In this document: piece by piece, positions 29,758-39,994 of the stretch
Position numbering within the stretch: position 1 is the stretch's first letter
Layout of the letters: the number at the start of each line of letters is the position of its first letter
NCBI GenBank assembly: GCA_023807065.1
Contig: JAJJLU010003585.1
Coordinates: forward strand, 1-48,914
Origin: Isotricha intestinalis
Lineage: Eukaryota > Ciliophora > Litostomatea > Vestibuliferida > Isotrichidae
Direction of reading: 5' to 3'
DNA length: 48,914 nucleotides
Notes under the pieces: model-generated
The model's input: the letters and a program-made list of their open reading frames with translations, nothing else
What the model was told of the DNA's origin: nothing
The model's database searches: none
Program-made: the position numbers and the translations under genes

Positions 29758-30082
29758 AGAATAAATTTAAATAAAACTTTAAATCAAATTTAAAAACGTA
29801 ATTTTTTTAATTTTTTTTTAATTTAATTTTTATTTAATTCTTGTTTTATTATTTATAAAAAAGAATTTCTTAGATATGAATTATTTTTAATATTTAAAAA
29901 TTTAATTTCCTGAATTTTAATTGTTTATCTTTAAAATATTACCATTACTTTCTTTTTTTTATTTTCATATTATTAAATTATCCATTAATTTTTTTTCATT
30001 ATTATTTATGATTTAAAGTTTAAAAAAATTCAATTCTAAATAGTTTTTTCTAATCGCAAAAAATAAAATTGAGAATTATAAA
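29758..30082. other. Intergenic, nothing identified
   Basis: 325 AT-rich bases between two plus-strand genes. No RNA gene, repeat or coding trace is visible. Confidence 0.4.
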
Positions 30083-31384
30083 ATGTTTATTTTAATTTTA
30101 TATTCATTAACAATAGTTAAAAATGAAGAATTGAAATTTGTATTTGAAATACATAGACATGGAGCAAGAGCACCATTTACAGGAATAAAAAATGGAATAG
30201 ATTGTTATGGAGAAAAATGGATATCATCAAATGAATTAACAGAAGTAGGTAAAAGATCACATTATTTAATTGGTGTTCGTAATAGAAGAAGATTTATAGA
30301 AAAATATAAATTTTTAAAAAATAATTTTGACCCTGAAGAAATTCAAATTTATACTACTGATTATAATAGAACTATTCAAAGTGTTTATTCACAATTACTT
30401 GGTTTATATCCTGCAAAAACAGGAAAAATAATTTCTAATAATTTAATTAATTCTACATTAATTAGACCTAATAGTAAAAATTATTCTCAATTTTATATTG
30501 AAAAAGAAAAAGAATATTTTTCAAATGAAAAAAGTAATTATTCTTTGCCTTATAATATAAATGTTTTTCCTTTAAATTTTTTTTATTTTCCAGATCATCA
30601 AATTCAATTACAAAGTAGATCAAATTGTCCTAATTTACAATATATAAGAAATGAAGTTGAAACAAGAGAAGATATAATGAATTTTATGAAAAAATTAACT
30701 AATAAATATGGTAAGGCTTTAATGAAATTAGAAAATACAACAAATTCAACTTTTCTTTTTAAATATATAAATACTCATAAATATATGGATTCTTTTATTG
30801 CTGATTTAACTGATGGAAGAAATTTAACTTCTATTAAGAATTTAATAGGAGAAGAAAATATGGAAGATTTCAAAAATTTATGTTTTGAATATTTATTTCT
30901 TGATTGGAATGGAACTAATTTTTATAAAACTAAAATTGCACAAGTATCAATGACTTATACATTTAAAACAATTTTAAAAAAAATGAATGATATTATTTAT
31001 AATAAATCTAAAGTAAAATATTTAATATATTCTTTACATGATAATACTATTGCAGGTTTTGAAGTTTTTAATCAATTAGCTTTTAATACTTCTCTTCAAT
31101 ATACTTATTTTGCTGAAAACATTTATTTTGAATTATATATGGAAAATAAACAACATTTTGTAAGACTTATTTCTAGAGATAATATAAGATTAGTTGTTAC
31201 TTATCAAGAATTTAAAGAAAAAGTTGAAAAATTATTACTTACTGATGAAGAAATTTCTGAATTTTGCGGTTGGGATAAAGAAAAAATTGAAAATTATACT
31301 CAAATTTTTAAATTATTCATTTTAATTATAAATACACTTTTATTTCTTTTATTGATTTTTAATTATATAAGAAAAATGAAATAA
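30083..31384 (+). CDS. Membrane-anchored histidine acid phosphatase
   Basis: 433 aa, the usual length for lysosomal or prostatic-type acid phosphatases. The signature RHGxRxP is present as HRHGARAP, with the nucleophile His26. The proton-donor pair is in YSLHDNTIAGF (His319-Asp320). The short hydrophobic start MFILILYSLTIV is a signal peptide. A hydrophobic segment near residues 409-428 followed by YIRKMK is a type I membrane anchor with a short basic cytosolic tail. The enzyme should hydrolyse phosphomonoesters in an acidic lumen (lysosome, food vacuole) or at the cell surface. Several NxT/NxS sites (for example NTTNSTF) are available for glycosylation. The next gene starts only 24 bases after its stop on the same strand. 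Confidence 0.92.
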   Translation: MFILILYSLTIVKNEELKFVFEIHRHGARAPFTGIKNGIDCYGEKWISSNELTEVGKRSHYLIGVRNRRRFIEKYKFLKNNFDPEEIQIYTTDYNRTIQSVYSQLLGLYPAKTGKIISNNLINSTLIRPNSKNYSQFYIEKEKEYFSNEKSNYSLPYNINVFPLNFFYFPDHQIQLQSRSNCPNLQYIRNEVETREDIMNFMKKLTNKYGKALMKLENTTNSTFLFKYINTHKYMDSFIADLTDGRNLTSIKNLIGEENMEDFKNLCFEYLFLDWNGTNFYKTKIAQVSMTYTFKTILKKMNDIIYNKSKVKYLIYSLHDNTIAGFEVFNQLAFNTSLQYTYFAENIYFELYMENKQHFVRLISRDNIRLVVTYQEFKEKVEKLLLTDEEISEFCGWDKEKIENYTQIFKLFILIINTLLFLLLIFNYIRKMK

Positions 31385-31408
31385 AAAAATATAAAATTTC
31401 CAATTTTA

Positions 31409-32464
31409 ATGTCATATATTTATTTTGAAAATAAAGCAAAAGAAAAACCAAATAAAGTTATTCCTTATAGTAATATAATATCAAAATTTGTAAATGAAAA
31501 TGATAAAAATCCAATGTATTTATTCAGAATAAAAATAAATGCAATGGAAATAATAAATATAATAGATTCAAATAATTCATTAATAAATTTAATTTTAGCA
31601 GTAAAATTTCTTTCATTTTCAGTAATAAAATTCGAATGTGATTATTATGCATATCAAAAAAAAATAGAAATAAACAACGAAAAAAGTATATTTTTCGAAT
31701 ATAAAAATTTATATGAATTAAGAGAATTATTAAGAAATAAACCACTTTATTTAATTTTAATCGATAAAAATTCTAAAAGAATTATATGTTCAACAAATTT
31801 AAATATTGGCTTATTTTCACAAGATTTTTTTTTAAATTATGATATTGGTGAAATTCCACCTCCTCCATATAAAAAGGAAATATTTTTCTTTAATAACAAT
31901 ATTCCAATTTGTAAAAGTGAAATATCAATTTTAATAAGAAGAGAATATTATGAATATGAAAATCATTATAAACAAAATAATTTATTTAATTTACATATTC
32001 CAGTGCAATCAATAAGTGATAAAAAATTATTAATTCCTTCATATTTTTTATCTGAAAAACAAGAAGAGAAAGTAAATAATGATGAAAAAATTAATTTTGA
32101 TATTGAATTAAAGAATAAAAAAAAGAAAGATTTAAATGATGATAATTTTGATATTTTTAAAAAGCCAAAATTTACTCCTCAACCTATATATTATCATCAT
32201 AAATATAAAAGAAATCCTGATATTTTTGATGATAAAGGTTTTTCATCTTTAATAAATGAAATCAAATTAAATATTCCAACTAATGATACTCTTTCTATTG
32301 ATAAAAACGAAGATAGTAATAAGAATAATAAATTATATATTAAAATTCCACCTAGATTTCCTGAAGATAAAATTGAAAAAAATCTTGAAGAAAAAAACCC
32401 TGAAATAATTAATTATGATGAATTGATGAGGAAAACTTATCAAAAACTTTATAAAAATAAATAA
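31409..32464 (+). CDS. Unrecognised protein, possibly C2-like N-terminal domain
   Basis: 351 aa, with no confident family. Residues about 35-185 alternate strands and loops in a way that recalls divergent C2 domains of ciliary or centrosomal proteins: FRIKINAMEIINII, then KPLYLILIDKNSKRIICSTN, then SEISILIRREYYEY. This is shape-based inference only. A proline patch (EIPPPPYKKE) sits inside it. The C-terminal half is charged and probably disordered, with PKFTPQPIYYHHKYKRNPD and PPRFPEDKIE as more conserved-looking short motifs. There are no membrane segments. The start lies 24 bases after the stop of the acid phosphatase, which leaves almost no room for an independent promoter. No functional link between the two is evident. 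Confidence 0.65.
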   Translation: MSYIYFENKAKEKPNKVIPYSNIISKFVNENDKNPMYLFRIKINAMEIINIIDSNNSLINLILAVKFLSFSVIKFECDYYAYQKKIEINNEKSIFFEYKNLYELRELLRNKPLYLILIDKNSKRIICSTNLNIGLFSQDFFLNYDIGEIPPPPYKKEIFFFNNNIPICKSEISILIRREYYEYENHYKQNNLFNLHIPVQSISDKKLLIPSYFLSEKQEEKVNNDEKINFDIELKNKKKKDLNDDNFDIFKKPKFTPQPIYYHHKYKRNPDIFDDKGFSSLINEIKLNIPTNDTLSIDKNEDSNKNNKLYIKIPPRFPEDKIEKNLEEKNPEIINYDELMRKTYQKLYKNK

Positions 32465-32734
32465 GTATAATTATTATTTAAAATTTTATCTATTAATATA
32501 TATATTTTGAAACAATAACTTTCTTCAATAAATTATCTATTCAAAAAATTCTTAAAAAAACAATTATTAACTATAATATATAATTAAATTAATATAAATT
32601 TGAATTTTTTTCTAATAATAAAAATCCTTAATGTTTTATACTAATTCTAAGATAATAATATATTATTCTTCATTCAATCAAACCTTTTTTATAGTCTGAA
32701 TGAATTTATTTTACATAAATATCACAGGAAAAAA

Positions 32735-35700
32735 TTATTTAGAGTTATCAATCGGGAAATCCATTGAAATTGATTCATTACACTTCTTACTGAATTCTTC
32801 ATTAGTAACATTAAATAAGCTTTTATAATTTATTTCTTTAATATATTCTCCAATTATATTAATTTGAGAAAGTAAATGACCATATCCTCCATTACTTAAT
32901 TCTTTATTTAAATACATATTAATAAATTTTAAATTTGAATTATATTTTGGAGGCTGAGATTTAATAACAGCAAATTGAAAAATTGGCAATATATCTTCTA
33001 CACCAACAACTTCATTTCCATTATTGAATAATATTATATGTTCAATTTTATTTGATACTTGAGCAAAACAATTTAATTTTTGTAAAGGTGATTTTTCATT
33101 ATCTAACTTTTGTAAAATTTCCTTTGTTTCAGGTAGAAAATTCTCATAATTTAAATTAATATTTTTAATAATGTGAAGAGGTTCAATCCAATTTAATTTA
33201 AAAGAATTATGGTAAATTTTTATATCTTCAAAATCAGGTTCAATTGGGAATATTTTATCATAAATTCTAGTCATAATATAACTTGTTATTTTATAATATA
33301 TATTTTCAAAACTATTATTTTTTAAATTTTTATATTCATAAAAAGGTTTATATTTATTCATTGCTTCTTTTATTATTTTATAATAACCTTCTAATTTTTC
33401 TGGTAAATTTAATTCTTCTTCTAATTCAAATAAATCATAATCTTGCTTTTGTTGATAATAAATAAAAGATGGAAATCTTTTAGTAAATTCAAATATATTT
33501 CTACAAATTGTTCCTACTTTTTTTCCTGGATAATAAAAATAATCATTTAATTGATATAATTTATCATTCATGTTTATATTTGTTTTTATTATTTCAAAAT
33601 ATTTTTCAGAAATTTTTGTTTTGATTTCTACTTCAATAGGGAAATTTTCAATGAAATGTTTAATTAAATTATTTACATCAATTTCATTGAAAGCAATTTT
33701 TATAGCCTTCAAATTTTTCAATGATCTTTCTGTATATTTTAATCTTTCAAAAATTTGACTTAATAATTCAAAATCAAATGATTTAATAGAGTTATTTAAA
33801 TCATCTGTTAATTTTTGATATATTTGTTCATAGTCATTTAAGTTATATTGTTCAGGAAGATTTTTTAATAACTTTAAAAGACTTCTTGCATACCATTCAG
33901 AGGGAATACTATTATCAATGATAAAATTCCCAGTTTTTAAAAACTTAATTAATTCATTTATTATACTTACTGTATCATTTGTTGTTCCTGGAGAAAAATC
34001 TAAAACATTTAATGTCCTATAATTATATAGTAATTTACATAAACAATTTTGAATTTTTATTAAATTGTTTTTCAATATATCTTCATCTGTCTTTAAATCT
34101 TTTATTTCAGGTAAAGTTAAATTCGGTTGACTTTTCTTTTGTTCTAATTTCATTAATTTTTGAAATTGAGAATTGAATAAAATTTCATAATTTAAAAAAT
34201 AATTCCTTTTTTTTTCTTTTTGTTCTTTTTCAAATACTTTATTTATAGTTTCCATATGAATATTTATTAATAATTTTTTAATAGTTAAATTAAAGAATTT
34301 CCTCTTTTCTATTTTTGTATTAATAGTTTCCTCATTTAATCCATTAATATTAGGTTCAGCTAAAAAAAATTCTTGATTTTCAATGACAATATTAAACAAA
34401 GTTTTAAAATCTAAAATAGAAAAACAAATAGATTTATGCTGTATAAACTCAGTTTGATTTTCTTTAAAGTAATCATAATTAAAATTATCTTTATTCGGGT
34501 TTCGAATAATAAAATCTATGTAAGAAGGTAAATTAACATCTGTTAATTTTGTAAAAAATTCAAAAGCTAAAGGAATTGCATCATATAAAAAAAACCAATT
34601 AAAAGGAGTATAAATAGGATCCATTATACTTGTGAAAAAATGACCTGAAACTAATTGATTTATTATATATATTATTAAACTAATATTATGAATTGTTTGC
34701 TTTGATATTATGAATGAACTTATTAAAGCATAGAAATCTGGTCTTAGGAAAATTTTATTAAATATTTTTCCAAAAAAAAATTTTGATATAAATGAGTTCA
34801 ATTCTACTTTTGAAATATTTGGAAATTTTTGAGTAATTAAAATTGAAATCATTTTACATATACATTTAATTGAAAATGGTATTAAATGAATATTTTCAAT
34901 TAAAAGATTAAATATTTCTTTAATATATTCTGTACATGTGAGAAAATCTTTTTGATAAAAACCTAAAACTTTTGTTGGTTCATTTGAGCTATAAACCTGA
35001 GAAATAAAAATAGTATTTGAATATAAATTATCATCATTATTAAATTCATTTAATTGTTTTAAAATATAATTTTTTGTTTCTTCATCTTTTTCATTTTGTA
35101 AAACCAGAATTAAATCCTTCTTCGACATATCAGGAATATATTTATTAATAAAATTATTTTCAATATTATCTTTTTCTTTTTCACTTTGACTTTGGCTTTG
35201 AAAAGATAAATCTATTGTATCAATACTTGAATTGCTTAAATTTTGTGTTCCTTTTATTATTTTTGATTTTGAATTATCCTTTTTCATTTCTTTTTTAAAA
35301 TTTTCAATAACTTCAGTAATAGAAGAAACATTAAAATTCCAACATCTATTTTCATTTCCACTTTCTAATTTTTCAACTAATCCTTTTAAAATCATATAAA
35401 AAAAAGATTGAATATCTTTTTTTAATATTAAACCTTCTAATATATTTCCGATAATTGAATTTAAAAAATTTTCTGGTCGATTTGAATTATTTAAATTTTT
35501 TATTTCTTCCCTTAAACTTCTTCCTATTAATGCTAATAATTCATCCTCAATATAACTAGTAGATAAAATATTTTCATAAAAATTATTTATTAATAACTTT
35601 GAAAGTTTTTCTGAATCTTCTATTTTTGCTTTTTGAATTATTTTAAACATTAGTTCTTCATCATTTCTTAATCCAAACATAAAATTTAACATATAATTAT

Positions 35701-36079
35701 AGCATTGACTTAATGATTGAGGAGTTTCTGAATTTAAAATAAATTTAATTTCTTTTTCCTTTTTTTTATTTTTGGAAAATCCTTCAAAATTTAAGTTTTC
35801 ATATATTTCTAATATTTGGATTTTATTTTCATATAATTTTCTACATTCTTCATCTATTCTTAATTTTGCTTCTTCTTTTGTTTTTATAACTATTAAATAA
35901 TTTATATAAATTTATTTTTTACATAATTCTTTCATCGCCGATTCTTTCTTTATTAAACTTTGAATATCTTTCATTCTTTGAAAAGAATTTATATTATTTC
36001 TTCTTGTGTAATTTTCTTGTATACTTTCATTATTTGAAACAATTTCAACATCTAATTGTTCTTTACTCCCTTCTTTCAT
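32735..36079 (-). CDS. GAPVD1-like RasGAP/VPS9-domain protein (Rab5-type exchange factor)
   Basis: The frame continues upstream of the internal Met at 35692. Removing a 33-nt intron (35890-35922) joins it to an ATG at 36079, giving 1103 aa (157 + 3155 nt). The RasGAP-like region lies at about residues 110-230 (YNYMLNFMFGLRNDEELMFK, YIEDELLALIGRSLREEI). The C-terminal VPS9 domain, about 990-1090, reads VEDILPIFQFAVIKSQPPKY followed by NLKFINMYLN and GGYGHLLSQI. The Asp (about 1018) and Tyr (about 1055) correspond to the pair that VPS9 proteins such as Rabex-5 use to open Rab5. This order matches GAPVD1/GAPex-5. It should therefore act on early endosomes as a Rab5 GEF; whether the GAP half is active is unclear, since I cannot place an arginine finger. 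Confidence 0.8.
35890..35922 (-). other. 33-nt spliceosomal intron
   Basis: On the minus strand it begins GTAAAAAATAA and ends TTTAATAG. Unspliced, the first exon runs into a TAA six bases into the intron. Splicing joins TTA-T to TT-ATA and opens the frame into the long second exon. The size and GT...TAG ends agree with the second intron in this window. Frame logic only. Confidence 0.8.
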
Positions 36080-36941
36080 ATTTTGTTTTCAATGAAAAAA
36101 AATAATTTAAAAAATATTAATATAAATGTTATAAAAATATTTTATATCATTTTATAAGGAATAAAAGTATAGAATTAATAATACTGTATTATTTGTATTT
36201 ATATTAAAATATTTATAGGTTTTATAAATATATTAATATAATTTCCTATTAATTAATAATTCAAATTCAGTAATAAAATAATTTATAAAAGTATATAAAT
36301 CAAATATCATATATTGAAATAACCTATCGAAAATAATCACTTATTTTTACCAAATTAAAGTTATTTTTTCTGCTCTTAGGAAAAATTTTTTTCATTTTTC
36401 TTGAATAGTTTCACATAAATAATTATAAAATTAAATTATTAATGAATAAAAATTGATCTTTTGAGGAAAAAATATCTTTATCAGAAACATAGGGTTATCT
36501 ATTAAGAATAAAAAAAATTTTCATATAAACATAAAAATATTAAAGAAAAATTATTTTTCAAAATAATAATTAAATTTTATAAATTCTTTAATTATAAATC
36601 CGTTTTCAAATAACGGTAATTCAATTAAAAATTTAAATTAAGTTTGTTAAAATTTTAATATCTGATAACTATAAATTTAGTTATTGATAAAATAAAAATA
36701 AAAATATCATATTAATAATTATTTTCTTTTTCTATTTAAAATATTGTTATGGGTAATTTCATAGAAAGAATACTTTTTTGAATAGTAAATTTTGAATTCT
36801 TATTTCACATTCATTTTTATAATATATTAATTTTAAATTTAATATTTAAAATTAAATTTTTTCCACAAAAAAAAAATTTAAAAGTTAATTTATTATTTAC
36901 CTCCCAAATGAGATAAGATATTTAATAAATTTATAAATTTA
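36080..36941. other. Intergenic, nothing coding; one small hairpin
   Basis: About 860 AT-rich bases. A perfect 5-bp stem, CCGTT (36600-36604) and AACGG (36612-36616) with a 7-base loop, stands out because G and C are rare here. Its role is unknown. No RNA gene or coding relic is recognised. Confidence 0.4.
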
Positions 36942-39668
36942 TTAATTAATTTGGAATCTTTTCACACTATTAAAAATTCTTTTCAAAAAACAATGATCAG
37001 CATTTAAATTATTGTAAGCTTCTCCAGGTCCCATATAATGACAACCACATTCACAATCTTCTTTTAAAGTAATAATACAAATAATAAAACTCATTTTAAT
37101 ATTAAAAAATTGAAAACAACTTTTAGCAACATTATTAGAAATATTTAAAGGATCAATAATAACTAATTCACATCCAATTTGTATATTTTGAATATTAAAA
37201 TCTTCAGAATCTTCATCTTCATTTGTTCTTGCATAAATAATATATTTACTAGGTTCAAATTTTAATCCATAATGATTTACAAAATCATAAAATAATCTTC
37301 CTAAATTATTTTCGTTATTAGAAATATCTTTTCCAATTTTTTTTTGTGTTTGTAAGTAAGTAACTATCATTAATATTAATCCATAAGAAGATATTCCTCC
37401 TTTATAAGGATCATTTAAATTAGCTCTTTTTAATATATTTTTTAAAACTAAAACTAATGGTTTTAAGGATTCATATTGAGATATAAATCCTTTAACTAAT
37501 TCAACACATTTTAAACCAAAATGTCTTTCATCTTGAATAGAAATATCAATAGGCATATTATTAAAACTTTTATCACAAATTAATTTAATAATAGGAATAC
37601 TAGCACCACTAATATATTTACTATCTTTAACCCAATCTTTTTTTTTTAAATTTTCATATAATTGACTAAGTAAAATTTGATTATTAATATTTATATTATT
37701 ATTATTTCTAGGGACTAAAACAACATCAAGATCACTCCAAGGTAAACATAAATTTGTGGCATGAGAACCATATAATCTAACATCGTAATCATGAATACTT
37801 TCGTCAACTGAATTCTGAATGTTTTGAATTAATCTATTATATAAACTTTGTTCTCTTTCTATATGTTCTTTTACAAATTGTTGATAATCTTTTATGTCTT
37901 TTGATAAACAATTAAAAACATATGTTAAATCATAGGTAAAATTTATGAATTTTTTATTTAAATATAAACTATATTGTGTTGGATTATTTGGGTTTATTGT
38001 TAAATTTTGATTATTTTTATTATTTTGTTCTAATACTCTATATTTCTCTAAAATTTCTGCGTATTCTTTGATTTTTTGATTTATTTGAATTTTAAGTTCT
38101 TCATTTTCCTTTTTATATTTATCTATTTGAAGTTTATTTTGATTTTCTTGTTCTGTATATTTTTTTTCTTGTTCCAATTTTTCTTTTAATATTAATTTCA
38201 TTTTTTCTAATTCATTTTTTAAAGAATTATTTTCTTTTTTTGTCTCTTTTAATTCTTGTTTTAATTGAGTTATTTTTAATTCATAATCTAATTTTCCTTG
38301 AGAAAAATCTAAAGTTAATGTTGGATTTAAAGAAGTATCGAATGAAACAAATGAATTAAATGTTAAATCAGATTTATTTATATTATTATTAAATTTAATT
38401 GGAATTTGAAAAGATGAACTTAAATTATTCTTATGATTTATTGACTTTAAATACATATTTTTACTACTTTTAATATTTGGAAATAAATTTGAAATTTTAG
38501 ACATTATATTATTTATTTTTTTTACTTGTTTTTGTTCAATTTTTTTATTATTAATATTTTCAATATTATTTATATTATTATTTAAATTATTATTAATATT
38601 TGTATTACTATTAACAATGATTTTATCATGATTTTTATGCTCAATATCACTATCATTTCTTATATTTAATAGATTTTTTTCTTTTCCTTTTAATTTTTTT
38701 TTATTTCCATTATGAGATTCTTCATTCAATAAATCATTTGCACTTTCTTTTTCAATTTTATTAACTTCATTAATTTTCTCAGTAAGAATTCTATAAATTT
38801 CATTTTGTGAATTTACTAAAGCAATATCTCTAGGAGTTTTTCCAGCTTTATTTTTTTCTTCTAATTTAATTCCATCAACACAAATTAATTCTTGAACAAT
38901 ATCTAAATTACCATTTTTTACAGTAATATGTAAAATAGAATCTTCACTAGGTAAAGTTTTATAATTAGGATCAGCACCATTTTTTAATAAAGTTTTAACA
39001 GATCTTTTTAAATTATTAGCAGCAGCATAACTTAAAGGAGTATGTATAATAGAACCATTTTTTCCATCAACCTTACCTTCACAATTAACATTAATTCCAT
39101 CTTTAATTAAATAATCAACAACATCAAAATTATCACTTTTATCATATAACGCATAAAATAATGCATTTTTACCACTTTTATCTGTTAAATTTATATCATG
39201 TTTACTTTTCATTAATAAAAAAATTAATTCAATATATCCTTTGAAACATGCATACATTAAACAAGTTACTTTATCATTTTCTTCTATTTCAGGAATTAAA
39301 TTATTTGATGTATCAATATAATGAAAATTACAATCTGGATTTGCTCCTCTATATAATAATAATTCTATTATTCCTTCCATTTTAGATGAATATTTTTGAA
39401 GAGCTAAACATAATCCTTTATTTAATATTGATTCTTTTATATTTTCTTTAATCACTAAATTTTGTAAACTTGTTTCATCGTAATTTTCTATAAATTCTTT
39501 TAATTTTTTTGCATGCTCATTTTCAGTTGATTTTATAGGAGATGTTGATTTTTTTTGATTTTTTTCTTTTAAATTTTGAAAATTTTGATTTATTTTATTA
39601 ACGTCTTTTTCTTCTCTAAAAAAAGAAATATTTTGGTTTTTTAAGCTTTGATTTATGTTTGAATCCAT
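36942..39668 (-). CDS. Ankyrin-repeat plus TRF4-like non-canonical poly(A) polymerase, active site intact
   Basis: 908 aa with the same plan as the gene at 7815-10604. Residues 50-310 are ankyrin repeats (KVTCLMYACFKGYIELIFLL, TPLSYAAANNLKRSVKTLL, LEEKNKAGKTPRDIALVNSQ). About 310-460 is Asn-rich linker, about 465-560 coiled coil, and about 590-905 the nucleotidyltransferase and PAP-associated domains. The catalytic block GSHATNLCLPWSDLDVVL starts at Gly634 and keeps Asp646 and Asp648; the third Asp708 is in MPIDISIQDE. GGISSYGLILMIVTYLQ is the PAP-associated core. It should add short A or U tails to RNA; the substrate is unknown. The C-terminal ECGCHY...DHCFLKRIFNSVKRF motif is shared with the paralogue. 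An ankyrin array could recruit partners. No RNA-binding domain is evident. Confidence 0.88.
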   Translation of the reverse strand: MDSNINQSLKNQNISFFREEKDVNKINQNFQNLKEKNQKKSTSPIKSTENEHAKKLKEFIENYDETSLQNLVIKENIKESILNKGLCLALQKYSSKMEGIIELLLYRGANPDCNFHYIDTSNNLIPEIEENDKVTCLMYACFKGYIELIFLLMKSKHDINLTDKSGKNALFYALYDKSDNFDVVDYLIKDGINVNCEGKVDGKNGSIIHTPLSYAAANNLKRSVKTLLKNGADPNYKTLPSEDSILHITVKNGNLDIVQELICVDGIKLEEKNKAGKTPRDIALVNSQNEIYRILTEKINEVNKIEKESANDLLNEESHNGNKKKLKGKEKNLLNIRNDSDIEHKNHDKIIVNSNTNINNNLNNNINNIENINNKKIEQKQVKKINNIMSKISNLFPNIKSSKNMYLKSINHKNNLSSSFQIPIKFNNNINKSDLTFNSFVSFDTSLNPTLTLDFSQGKLDYELKITQLKQELKETKKENNSLKNELEKMKLILKEKLEQEKKYTEQENQNKLQIDKYKKENEELKIQINQKIKEYAEILEKYRVLEQNNKNNQNLTINPNNPTQYSLYLNKKFINFTYDLTYVFNCLSKDIKDYQQFVKEHIEREQSLYNRLIQNIQNSVDESIHDYDVRLYGSHATNLCLPWSDLDVVLVPRNNNNININNQILLSQLYENLKKKDWVKDSKYISGASIPIIKLICDKSFNNMPIDISIQDERHFGLKCVELVKGFISQYESLKPLVLVLKNILKRANLNDPYKGGISSYGLILMIVTYLQTQKKIGKDISNNENNLGRLFYDFVNHYGLKFEPSKYIIYARTNEDEDSEDFNIQNIQIGCELVIIDPLNISNNVAKSCFQFFNIKMSFIICIITLKEDCECGCHYMGPGEAYNNLNADHCFLKRIFNSVKRFQIN

Positions 39669-39994
39669 ATTAAAAAATTATTATTTATATTGAAACAAAA
39701 AATTAGAAGGGAATTGGAAAATATATATTTATATATTTTAAATATATTATTTAATAAATTTTGAAAAGATTTTTGAGAGGAATAAGGATTTTATTTATTT
39801 AATTAGGTTTAGTCTTATCCTTTTTTTAATATACTTTGAATATAATTTAATAAAATATTAGAAATAAAAAGTTTTATAAAAACTTTATAAAAAAATTATT
39901 AAAAAATATTAAAACAAATTTAAACATTTAAAATGATTAAAAATAAATAAACAATATATATAATTAATTAAAAAATAATAAAAATATTATATAA
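39669..39994. promoter_or_regulatory. Divergent promoter region
   Basis: The poly(A) polymerase-like gene (minus) and the CNOT4-like gene (plus) start 326 bases apart and point away from each other, so both promoters lie here. The sequence is AT-rich, with one small G-rich patch near 39707. No specific site can be named. No RING-type Cys/His coding is present upstream of 39995. Confidence 0.4.

Noticed and set aside
32735..36079. Ubiquitin ligase E4 (UFD2) for the large minus-strand protein
   Set aside because: The size and helical content first suggested it, but there is no U-box at the C-terminus, and the last 100 residues match the VPS9 domain instead.
39669..39994. A hidden upstream exon encoding the RING of the CNOT4-like protein
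   Set aside because: The 326 bases to the divergent neighbour are almost all A and T with no Cys/His-rich frame on the plus strand, so no room exists for a RING exon.
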